Counted from the first letter of the stretch, positions 1-6,118 are shown. The stretch: 9,424 nt of DNA from Lamprocystis purpurea (GCA_020718945.1 DYRB01000090.1:1-9424), one strand, 5' to 3'. A program made the numbers and translations. Notes: generated by a model from the sequence alone, not told the origin.

Positions 1-304
1 CGGCATGCTGCCATCGGCCTCCCTGGACGAGAGGGGCAAGGGGATGTACGAGCCCATCCACGGCTCGGCCCCGGACATCGCAGGCCTGGGTGTGGCCAAT
101 CCCCTGGCCACCATCCTCTCGGTGGCCATGATGCTGCGCTACAGCTTCGGTGAGCTGATCCTGGCCGACCGGGTCGAGCGGGCGGTCTCCGCGGTCCTGG
201 ACCAGGGCCTGCGCACCCCGGACATCCTGTCCGCCGGCACGACTCAGGTGGGTACCGAGGCCATGGGCGATGCCGTGGTCGGGGCCCTGGTTGCCGGGGT
301 TTGA
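1..304 (+). CDS. leuB: 3-isopropylmalate dehydrogenase, C-terminal part (5' end outside the window)
   Basis: This is the C-terminal 100 residues of 3-isopropylmalate dehydrogenase, the cytoplasmic NAD-dependent enzyme that oxidatively decarboxylates 3-isopropylmalate to 2-oxoisocaproate in leucine synthesis. The reading frame enters at base 2 and ends at a TGA at 302-304. What shows it is the stretch GMLPSAS, followed by YEPIHGSAPDIAG (the family's nucleotide-binding loop) and ANPLATILSVAMMLRYSF, all hallmarks of LeuB. The gene must start upstream of the window, so its first ATG here (base 5) is an internal methionine and not a start. Related NAD-dependent dehydrogenases (isocitrate, tartrate) share the fold, but the sequence after the loop and the position directly before asd fit LeuB. 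In many gammaproteobacteria leuCDB precedes asd and fimV as here. Confidence 0.96.
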   Translation, partial: GMLPSASLDERGKGMYEPIHGSAPDIAGLGVANPLATILSVAMMLRYSFGELILADRVERAVSAVLDQGLRTPDILSAGTTQVGTEAMGDAVVGALVAGV

Positions 305-338
305 CGCGGGGCCCCTAGTTTCGCGGAGAGATTATCTA

Positions 339-476
339 GCCGCAAATGAACGCAAATGAACGCAAATTCTCTGGGGCCTCTGGTCTCGCTCTGACGGGCT
401 CCGGGACGGGACCCTGTGGCCATAGCGCCGGCCGGGTCGTTTGCCTTCATTTGCGTTTATTTGCGTTCATTTGCGG
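339..476. repeat. Inverted-repeat element, copy 1 (arms of three CGCAAAT heptamers)
   Basis: The left arm (340-367) holds CGCAAAT at 341, 351 and 361, exactly 10 bases apart and joined by GAA. The right arm (449-476) holds ATTTGCG at 449, 459 and 469, again 10 apart. The arms are reverse complements over 28 bases with one mismatch (G358 against T459+1, a possible G-U pair in RNA). The 81-base interior has its own nested hairpin: 410-414 pairs with 434-438, and 418-421 pairs with 430-433. The element fills most of the gap between leuB and asd. No T-run follows the right arm and no clear target-site duplication flanks it. Its function is unknown; a dispersed intergenic repeat is the most likely description. 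Confidence 0.9.
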
Positions 477-547
477 TTTCCTGTCTTCTATAGGTCGGGG
501 CAAATAGGTGCAGCGGTGCCTGGCCGTTATTCGTCTGGAGTCTTGTT

Positions 548-1663
548 ATGAATCGGGTCGGTTTTGTCGGTTGGCGGGGTATGGTCGGGTCGGTCCTCAT
601 GGGGCGGATGCGTGAGGAGCGGGACTTTGATCAGATTGCCGAGCCGGTCTTTTTCACTACTTCTCAGGCCGGGGAGCCGGGGCCGGATCTGGGCCGTGGC
701 GCTGCACCCTTGCAGGATGCCTTCGACCTGGAGGTCCTGGGGCGCCTGGACGCCATAGTCACCTGCCAGGGCGGGGACTACACGAAACAGGTCTATCCGC
801 AACTGCGTGCCCGTGGTTGGGGCGGCTACTGGATCGATGCCGCATCGAGTCTCCGTATGGAGGAGGGGGCCACTATTATTCTCGACCCGGTCAACCGGGA
901 GGTGATCGAGGCGGCGCTGCAGGCCGGACGGCGCGACTTCATCGGCGGCAACTGCACCGTGAGCCTGATGCTCATGGCCATCGGCGGGCTGTTCCGGGCC
1001 GGGCTGGTGGAGTGGGTCAGCGCCATGACCTACCAGGCCGCATCCGGGGCCGGGGCCAAGAACATGCGCGAACTGCTTGCCCAGATGGGGGCACTGCATG
1101 CCGGGGTCGCCGATCTGCTGGCGGACCCGCACTCGGCCATCCTCGAGATCGACCGGCGGGTTACGGAGACCATGCACAGGACGGACTTCCCGGTCGCCAA
1201 TTTCGGCGTGCCCCTGGCCGGCAGCCTGATCCCCTGGATCGACACCCAACTGCCCAACGGCCAGAGCCGCGAGGAGTGGAAGGGGAGCGCCGAGACCAAC
1301 AAGATCCTCGGCCGCATCCACGATCCGCTGCCTATCGACGGGCTCTGCGTGCGCGTCGGGGCCATGCGTTGCCACAGCCAGGGTCTGACCATCAAGCTGA
1401 CCTCGGACCTGCCCATGGACGAGATCGAGGGTATCATTGCCTCGGCCAACGACTGGGTGCGCCTGATCCCTAACGACCGCGCCGACACGGTCAAGGCCCT
1501 GTCCCCCGCGGCGGTCACCGGGACCCTGCAAGTCCCCGTGGGTCGCCTGCGCAAGATGGATCTGGGTGACAAGTACCTGGCCGCCTTCACCGTGGGCGAC
1601 CAACTCCTGTGGGGGGCCGCGGAGCCCCTGCGGCGCATGCTGCGGTTGCTCGACGAGCGCTGA
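548..1663 (+). CDS. asd: Aspartate-semialdehyde dehydrogenase
   Basis: This cytoplasmic enzyme reduces L-aspartyl-4-phosphate to L-aspartate 4-semialdehyde with NADPH. It is the branch point feeding lysine/diaminopimelate, threonine and methionine. The 371-residue protein opens with VGFVGWRGMVGSVL, a Rossmann dinucleotide loop. The catalytic cysteine is C136 in GGNCTVSLMLM, the substrate-positioning glutamine is Q163 in TYQAASGAGA, and the catalytic histidine is H276 in RVGAMRCHSQ. Length and motifs match the long Gram-negative form (the E. coli enzyme is 367 residues). The ATG at 548 is preceded by GGAG at 537-540 with 7-base spacing, and the Rossmann loop begins four residues in, so the start is secure. 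It lies 243 bases after leuB, across the inverted-repeat element. It may be read through from leuB or have its own promoter; only a weak candidate is visible. Confidence 0.97.
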   Translation: MNRVGFVGWRGMVGSVLMGRMREERDFDQIAEPVFFTTSQAGEPGPDLGRGAAPLQDAFDLEVLGRLDAIVTCQGGDYTKQVYPQLRARGWGGYWIDAASSLRMEEGATIILDPVNREVIEAALQAGRRDFIGGNCTVSLMLMAIGGLFRAGLVEWVSAMTYQAASGAGAKNMRELLAQMGALHAGVADLLADPHSAILEIDRRVTETMHRTDFPVANFGVPLAGSLIPWIDTQLPNGQSREEWKGSAETNKILGRIHDPLPIDGLCVRVGAMRCHSQGLTIKLTSDLPMDEIEGIIASANDWVRLIPNDRADTVKALSPAAVTGTLQVPVGRLRKMDLGDKYLAAFTVGDQLLWGAAEPLRRMLRLLDER

Positions 1664-1763
1664 GGTCCGCGGGCCGGGCGGTTGCGGCCGGCCAGGCTGC
1701 ATCCTGACCGCAGGCGCGATCCGACAGCCGTCACAATTTCTCGCTGCGAGCGGCGTGGCTGCC

Positions 1764-1792
1764 TTGGTGATCAGGGCTCTATGGGATATAGT
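1764..1792 (+). promoter_or_regulatory. Candidate sigma70-type promoter for fimV
   Basis: TTGGTG (1764-1769) is separated by 17 bases from TATAGT (1787-1792). The -10 matches the consensus at five of six positions, the -35 at only three. The site lies in a locally less GC-rich patch of the asd-fimV gap. It would start transcription near base 1799, giving a leader of about 155 nt that begins just at the hairpin at 1801-1820. It is judged by eye only. Confidence 0.35.
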
Positions 1793-1800
1793 TCCGGCGG

Positions 1801-1820
1801 GGCGCCGGCCGTGCGGCGCC
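1801..1820 (+). other. GC-rich hairpin in the asd-fimV gap
   Basis: GGCGCCG (1801-1807) and CGGCGCC (1814-1820) form a perfect 7-bp stem around a 6-base loop. No T-run follows, so it is not a standard intrinsic terminator. If the candidate promoter just upstream is used, this would be the extreme 5' end of the fimV mRNA, where such a stem could protect against degradation. That role is inference. Confidence 0.4.
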
Positions 1821-1870
1821 GTCGCTGACCCCAGGGTCGGGGGCCAAGAAGACCCGATAAGACGGGCGGT

Positions 1871-1919
1871 GGTGCGAAGGCGTCGAGCGCGCGGTGGGCT
1901 TGGCGAGCCGGCTCGCACC
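1871..1919 (+). other. Overlapping palindromes upstream of fimV
   Basis: A perfect 14-base palindrome, GCGAGCCGGCTCGC (1903-1916), ends 38 bases before the fimV ATG. Its right half (1913-1919, TCGCACC) is also the exact reverse complement of GGTGCGA at 1871-1877. The right half can therefore pair locally or with the upstream copy, but not both at once. It could be a protein operator or a leader with alternative RNA folds. GC-rich DNA yields short palindromes by chance, so the functional reading is weak. Confidence 0.35.
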
Positions 1920-1954
1920 TTTCGGCAGTTGACTTAACCCTCCGAGGGCGAAGG

Positions 1955-4900
1955 ATGTTTCGCAAGTCTATTCTGGCGTCGACCCTGTCTCTGCTGTTGC
2001 TCCCGAGCAGCAGTTGGGCCCTTGGTGTCGGTGGCCTACGGCCGGAATCTGCCCTGAATCAACCCTTTGCCGGTGAGATCGAGTTGGTCGGGGCCAATCC
2101 CGATGAACTCGACGCGATCAAGGTGGTCCTCGCCCCCGAGGCGGAATTCGCCAAGCGCGGGGTGGATCGCCAGCAGTTCCTGAGCAAGCTGCGCTTCAAG
2201 CCGCAGATCTCCCCGCGGGGCAAGACGGTGATTCGCGTCACCAGCACCGAGCCCGTCCGGGAGCCTTACATGGACTTCCTGGTGGAGGTCATCTGGCCCA
2301 AGGGGCGCATCGTCAAGGGCTTCACGGTCCTGCTCGACCCGCCGGTGACGGCGCGCCGCTCCGCACCTGCGGTGGAGCGACCGGTTGCCTCGGCCCCGGC
2401 AGCCCCTGCCCCCAAGCCCGTCGCGGCGCCTGCCCCCAAGCGCGAGCCCGCGCCGCCCGTGGTCTCGCCGCCGGCCCGCGCCCCAGCGCCTGTGGCCGCC
2501 GAGCCGAGCGTCAAGGGGGAGTTCCCCCTGCGCACCCGTCCCATCAAGGCTGGGACCGGGCTGTGGCGGACGGCACGCAACCTGGCCCCGCCCGGGGCGA
2601 CCGTTGCCCAGACGGCGATGGCCCTCTATCGCAACAACCAACAAGCCTTCGTTCAGGGCGACATCAATCGCCTGCGCCAGGGGCAGGTGTTGCAGGTCCC
2701 CAGCTCCGCCGAGCTGTTCGCCATGGATGCGGGTGCCGCCGAGCGGGAATTCCGCGCCGCCCTGGCCGGCAAGCGGGTCACCGCCAAGCCGCTGACCGAT
2801 GTGGCCGCCGCGGCCCGCGAGGACGAGTCCCGACTGAAGATCGCCGGTGCCGCCCAGACCGCGGAGCGCCGCCCTGGGCCTACCCGCGGCCAGGCCGGCG
2901 ACGGCGCTGCCGGGGGCTCGTCGGACATGGAGCAGGAGCTTCTCCTGGTGCGCGAGACCGGCGAGAGTACCCGCCAGGAGACCGATGAGCTGCGCCAGCG
3001 GGTGCGGCTGCTCGAATCCAATCTGGCCGAAATCCAGCAGGTCCTGACCCTGCGCGACGCCGAATTGGCACGGCTTCAGGGGGCAGAGACGCCCCAGGGC
3101 AGTCCGGAACCGGCGGTGCCGGCTGATGCGCCGCCCACGCAACAGGCCCAGGCCCAACAGACGCTGGCCCAGGCCCAGCCACAGCCTATCGGGGGCGGTG
3201 CTGCCCCGGGGCCGAGCGAATCCGGAGGCTCAGAGGTCCCCGCAGGGTCGAATGGGGCTCAGACCGCGCAGGGGCCGGTTTCGGCCCCAGAGGCCAAGCC
3301 TGGCCCGGCGCCCGAGTCCAGTACCGAAACCACCGCCGATACCAAGCCGGCAGCGGACCCGAAGCCGATCACCGACACCAAGCCGGCAGCGGACCCGAAG
3401 CCGACCGCCGACGCCAAGCCGGCAGAGGACCTGAAGCCGATCACCGACGCCAAGCCGGCAGCGGAATCCGAGGCCAAGCCTCCGGAGGGCCCGACCCTGG
3501 CGGCGGCAAAGCCCAAGCTGCACGGTCTGGAGGGGGTGTCCGCGGACGGCCCCGGTCCCCGCGAGAGGGCGCGCGGCGGGTCGCCAGGCGAGCCGGCGGT
3601 GGGGGGCGGGTCCTGGCTGGACGCGGTACCGTCCCCGGTGCTCTGGTCGCTTGCCTTTGCCGCCCCGGTGCTGGGTCTGCTCGGATGGCTCTCGGTACGG
3701 CGTCGGCGGCGCATCGAGGAGAGCCTGAGCGAGCTCCACCTGCCCAGCTCGGTCAATCTGCACGACGAGGCGACCTCGATGATGTCGCCCATGTCGGAGA
3801 CCACCGAGGCCTTCCATGAGCCGGAGATGGAGGAGGCTGCCCTGCCCGAGTCTAACGCCTCCTACATGGCCGAGGACGACGGTGACGAGTCCGACGTCAT
3901 TTCCGAGGCCGACATCTACATCGCCTATGGGCGCTACCGCGATGCGGAGGGTCTGCTCAAGCAGGCCATAGCGCGTGCGCCGCGGCGGGTGGATCTGCAC
4001 TACAAGCTGGCCGACGTCTATGCCGGGGCCAGGAATCAGGACGGGCTTGCCACCCTCATGGATGAAATGGAAGCCGCCAGGATGGATCAGGAGCACCCGG
4101 ACCAGTGGGACCGCCTGGTGGCCCTGGCCAGGTCCGCCAGCGAGCGGGCCCCCGCGACCCCGGTAGCTTCTTCGGCCCCAGTTGCGGCCTCGGCCGCGGC
4201 CGGCCTGGGTACCTTCTCCCTCAGTCCCGCCCCGGCAGCAGGCGGGCGCGGCCAGGCCGAGGAGCGCGATCTGTATACGGAGCTTGGCTTCTCCGCCCCC
4301 GCGGGGGACCTGGACAGCATGGCCCTGGACGGTACCGACAGCCTGGTCGCCGACGATATCCGCTCCCATGACCTCAATCTGGGCCTGGAAGACCTGGAAC
4401 TGGACATGTCGGCGGTCGCCGGGACCCCGGGTCAGGCCCCCTATTCGACCCCCGGGTTGCCCCATACCGGAGACGGCGACATGGAGTTGACCATGGCCGA
4501 TCTGACGCCGGCCACCGAGTTTGACTTGGCGGAGTTGGGGGTGGTCACCCCGCCCCTGGCAGCGCCCCCGGAAGCACACCGCAGCCCAGCGGACGACGAT
4601 TTCTTCAGGTCGCTCAAGGACGAGGAATCGGTCGGCGACTTGGAATCCCTGGTTGGGCTGGATACCGGGACCGCAGTGGTGCCCGACAGCGCGACCTCCG
4701 CGCCCAGCCCGGAATCGGCCTGGGCCGTGCCGGTCACGTCCCAGGGTCGCCCGACCCGTGGGTTCGGCAGTGGCCCGGGGGTGGCCCGCTTCGAACTCGG
4801 CCCCATTGAGCAGGACACGGCCTCCAGCGATCTGCTCTCGTCCCAGTGGCAAATGGACGGCGGCATGTGGGACGAGGTGGCCACCAAGCTCGACCTCGGC

Positions 4901-5026
4901 CGGGCCTATGTGGAGATGAATGACCGTCCGGCGGCCCAGGCGATCCTCGCCGAGGTGATGGAAGAGGGCAACCCAGAGCAGCAGGCCGAGGCCCGTGACC
5001 TGCTGGCCCAGCTCAAGCCGAGTTGA
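1955..5026 (+). CDS. fimV: FimV-family pilus assembly / polar hub protein
   Basis: FimV is an inner-membrane protein linking the periplasmic cell wall to cytoplasmic partners. In Pseudomonas it is needed for type IV pilus secretin assembly, twitching and polar localisation. The 1023-residue product has a signal peptide (1-22, cleavage after SWA), then the conserved FimV N-terminal periplasmic domain (about 23-130, beginning LGVGGLRPESALNQPFAGEI). After a Pro/Ala linker comes a LysM-like segment (about 189-249), then a coiled coil (about 325-376), a low-complexity Pro/Ala/Lys region with a 12-residue repeat (462-509), and one membrane helix (about 559-580) ending in RRRRR. The cytoplasmic part carries a TPR-like segment (about 648-708), a long acidic region, and the FimV C-terminal domain (about 971-1020). 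The LysM-like segment has GTGLW where GDTLW is usual. The ATG at 1955 is supported by GAGGG at 1944-1948 and by the signal peptide. Confidence 0.95.
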   Translation: MFRKSILASTLSLLLLPSSSWALGVGGLRPESALNQPFAGEIELVGANPDELDAIKVVLAPEAEFAKRGVDRQQFLSKLRFKPQISPRGKTVIRVTSTEPVREPYMDFLVEVIWPKGRIVKGFTVLLDPPVTARRSAPAVERPVASAPAAPAPKPVAAPAPKREPAPPVVSPPARAPAPVAAEPSVKGEFPLRTRPIKAGTGLWRTARNLAPPGATVAQTAMALYRNNQQAFVQGDINRLRQGQVLQVPSSAELFAMDAGAAEREFRAALAGKRVTAKPLTDVAAAAREDESRLKIAGAAQTAERRPGPTRGQAGDGAAGGSSDMEQELLLVRETGESTRQETDELRQRVRLLESNLAEIQQVLTLRDAELARLQGAETPQGSPEPAVPADAPPTQQAQAQQTLAQAQPQPIGGGAAPGPSESGGSEVPAGSNGAQTAQGPVSAPEAKPGPAPESSTETTADTKPAADPKPITDTKPAADPKPTADAKPAEDLKPITDAKPAAESEAKPPEGPTLAAAKPKLHGLEGVSADGPGPRERARGGSPGEPAVGGGSWLDAVPSPVLWSLAFAAPVLGLLGWLSVRRRRRIEESLSELHLPSSVNLHDEATSMMSPMSETTEAFHEPEMEEAALPESNASYMAEDDGDESDVISEADIYIAYGRYRDAEGLLKQAIARAPRRVDLHYKLADVYAGARNQDGLATLMDEMEAARMDQEHPDQWDRLVALARSASERAPATPVASSAPVAASAAAGLGTFSLSPAPAAGGRGQAEERDLYTELGFSAPAGDLDSMALDGTDSLVADDIRSHDLNLGLEDLELDMSAVAGTPGQAPYSTPGLPHTGDGDMELTMADLTPATEFDLAELGVVTPPLAAPPEAHRSPADDDFFRSLKDEESVGDLESLVGLDTGTAVVPDSATSAPSPESAWAVPVTSQGRPTRGFGSGPGVARFELGPIEQDTASSDLLSSQWQMDGGMWDEVATKLDLGRAYVEMNDRPAAQAILAEVMEEGNPEQQAEARDLLAQLKPS
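3338..3481 (+). repeat. 36-bp tandem repeat inside fimV
   Basis: Four consecutive 36-base units begin at 3338, 3374, 3410 and 3446. They encode 12-residue units of the type DTKPAADPKPIT. The first three are close copies and the fourth diverges in its second half. The period is a multiple of three, so unit gain or loss keeps the frame. The repeat lies in the periplasmic linker just before the membrane helix, where it would act as an extended, charged Pro/Ala/Lys spacer crossing the periplasm. Confidence 0.88.
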
Positions 5027-5040
5027 CGCACAGAAGACGG

Positions 5041-5087
5041 TCTGTTTCCCCAAGCTTGCCCGAGCCATCCCCCCCAACCCAAGACAT
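5041..5087 (+). promoter_or_regulatory. C-rich, G-poor stretch: possible Rho loading site after fimV
   Basis: Over 5041-5090 I count 24 C against 6 G, including a run of seven C at 5069-5075. The surrounding coding DNA has roughly balanced C and G. Unstructured C-rich, G-poor RNA is what the Rho factor prefers. The stretch begins 14 bases after the fimV stop and leads directly into a strong hairpin, a layout compatible with Rho-dependent termination or 3'-end protection. It also argues that this stretch is not coding. It is a compositional call only. Confidence 0.35.
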
Positions 5088-5113
5088 ACCGCGCCCCGTA
5101 CTCGGGGCGCGGT
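5088..5113 (+). promoter_or_regulatory. Perfect 11-bp hairpin at the truA start
   Basis: ACCGCGCCCCG (5088-5098) and CGGGGCGCGGT (5103-5113) are exact reverse complements around a 4-base loop, TACT. Ten of the eleven pairs are G-C. Only a few T follow (TTGGCTAT), so it is not a classical intrinsic terminator. The right arm contains GGGGCG, the only plausible ribosome-binding sequence for truA starts at 5113 or 5119, so the fold would hide it. It may damp truA translation, define the fimV mRNA 3' end, or both. The structure is certain on paper; the role is inference. Confidence 0.6.
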
Positions 5114-5118
5114 TGGCT

Positions 5119-5898
5119 ATGGGCATCGAGTACGACGGCAGCGCCTTTCGCGGCTGGCAGGTCCAGGACGAGGCCCGCACCGTGCAGCAATGCCTGGAAG
5201 AGGCCCTGAGCCGGGTCGCCGACCATCCGGTGACGGTCCACTGTGCCGGGCGCACCGACGCCGGGGTCCACGCCCTGGAGCAGGTGGTTCACTTCGACAC
5301 CCAAGCGGTGCGTCGCGAACGCTCCTGGGTCCTGGGCACCAATGTCAATCTGCCCCGGGACGTGCGGGTGCGCTGGGTGACCCCGGTGGCCCCGGAGTTT
5401 CACGCCCGCTTCAGCGCCATGGCCCGCCACTATCGCTACCTGATCCTGACCCGCACCACGGCCTCGGCCCTGCTGCGGGACCGGGTCGCCTGGTTCCACT
5501 ACGCCCTGGACCAGGGGCTCATGCGCGAGGCCGCCGCCGCCCTGGTGGGCGAACACGACTTCACCAGCTTCCGGGCCATCGGTTGCCAGGCTAAGCACGC
5601 CGTGCGCCGGGTCCATTACCTGGAGGTGGGCGGCGACGCGGAGCTGCGCGAGATCCGCGTCGGGGCCAACGGCTTCCTGCACCACATGGTGCGCAATATC
5701 GCCGGGGTCCTGATGGCCATAGGGCGGGGGGACCGCCCGGTGGAGTGGGCGGCAGAGGTCCTGGCCGCCCGGGATCGCACCGCCGGGGGCGTCACGGCCC
5801 CGGCGGCGGGACTCTATTTCCTGCGGGCGGACTACCCGCCGCAGTTTGTCCTGCCCCAGGTCGCCCCCATGTCCCCGGTCCTTGGGGTCGGCCGCTGA
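5119..5898 (+). CDS. truA: tRNA pseudouridine(38-40) synthase TruA
   Basis: TruA converts uridines 38, 39 and 40 of the tRNA anticodon arm to pseudouridine. From the ATG at 5119 it has 259 residues. The catalytic aspartate is D47 in CAGRTDAGVHALEQVVHF. Other family segments are MGIEYDGSAFRGWQ, FHARFSAMARHYRYLI, EHDFTSFRA and GFLHHMVRNIAGVLM. The start is uncertain. The frame is open back to a TTG at 5023 that overlaps the fimV stop (TTGA), which would add a 32-residue proline-rich tail. A TTG at 5113 would restore two residues of the first beta-strand that E. coli TruA has just before LGIEYDG. I chose 5119 because the tail looks non-coding, has no ribosome-binding site at 5023, and holds the C-rich stretch and hairpin. 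fimV-truA is a common gammaproteobacterial neighbour pair. Confidence 0.95.
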   Translation: MGIEYDGSAFRGWQVQDEARTVQQCLEEALSRVADHPVTVHCAGRTDAGVHALEQVVHFDTQAVRRERSWVLGTNVNLPRDVRVRWVTPVAPEFHARFSAMARHYRYLILTRTTASALLRDRVAWFHYALDQGLMREAAAALVGEHDFTSFRAIGCQAKHAVRRVHYLEVGGDAELREIRVGANGFLHHMVRNIAGVLMAIGRGDRPVEWAAEVLAARDRTAGGVTAPAAGLYFLRADYPPQFVLPQVAPMSPVLGVGR

Positions 5899-5954
5899 GT
5901 TCTGCTCCGATCTGTCAGGCCATCCCCGGGCATCAACCCTGAAAGAGCAATTTG

Positions 5955-6083
5955 GCCGCAAACTACGCAAATTTACGCAAATGGGACAGTCAGTTAGGCA
6001 AAGTTCGCAGGTCACCCGCTGGGTGAACCGGAGACCGACAGGAAGTCCTTGTTTATTTGCGTCTATTTGCGTTCATTTGCGGC
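5955..6083. repeat. Inverted-repeat element, copy 2 (arms of CGCAAAT heptamers)
   Basis: This is the same design as the element between leuB and asd. The left arm (5955-5982) has GCCGCAAAC, then CGCAAAT at 5966 and 5976. The right arm (6055-6083) has ATTTGCG at 6055 and 6065 and ATTTGCGGC at 6075. Spacing is 10 bases except for one 9-base step in the left arm, where a spacer base is missing. The 72-base interior is unlike that of copy 1, but it contains its own small hairpin (TCACCC 6012-6017 with GGGTGA 6021-6026, 3-base loop). The element occupies the centre of the truA-trpF gap and ends 35 bases before the trpF ATG. The left arm has decayed more than the right. Confidence 0.88.
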
Positions 6084-6118
6084 TTGACTTCTTTTCTTAG
6101 GTTCACAGGTTTTCACGA

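Noticed and set aside
244..450. Small minus-strand frame with FAFICVHLRLD
   Set aside because: That peptide is simply the translation of the heptamer repeat arm. The second copy gives nearly the same peptide (FASICVHLRLD, near 6050-6100), which explains why such 'proteins' recur without being genes.
339..476. CRISPR array
   Set aside because: The units are 7 bases with 3-base spacers in inverted pairs, nothing like direct repeats with unique spacers of about 30 bases, and no cas genes are nearby.
1672..1693. GGCCGG/CCGGCC stem just after asd as an intrinsic terminator
   Set aside because: There are only six pairs around a 10-base loop with no T-run. GC-rich DNA makes such pairs by chance.
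527..1918. Long minus-strand open frame opposite asd
   Set aside because: It mirrors asd, a clear conserved gene, and its translation is low-complexity Gly/Arg/Pro/His-rich. Long antisense frames are expected in GC-rich coding DNA.
1929..1954. TTGACT at 1929 as a -35 box for fimV
   Set aside because: A -10 at normal spacing would fall on the fimV start codon.
3230..5077. 615-codon minus-strand open frame opposite fimV
   Set aside because: The peptide is Gly/Arg-rich, has no recognisable domain, and lies entirely opposite the well-supported FimV C-terminal half.
6084..6112. TTGACT at 6084 as a -35 box for trpF
   Set aside because: No acceptable -10 lies 16-18 bases downstream, and the transcript would start on the trpF ATG.
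5899..6118. Tryptophan attenuator or Trp leader peptide before trpF
   Set aside because: No short frame with clustered Trp codons and no terminator with a T-run; the gap is accounted for by the inverted-repeat element.
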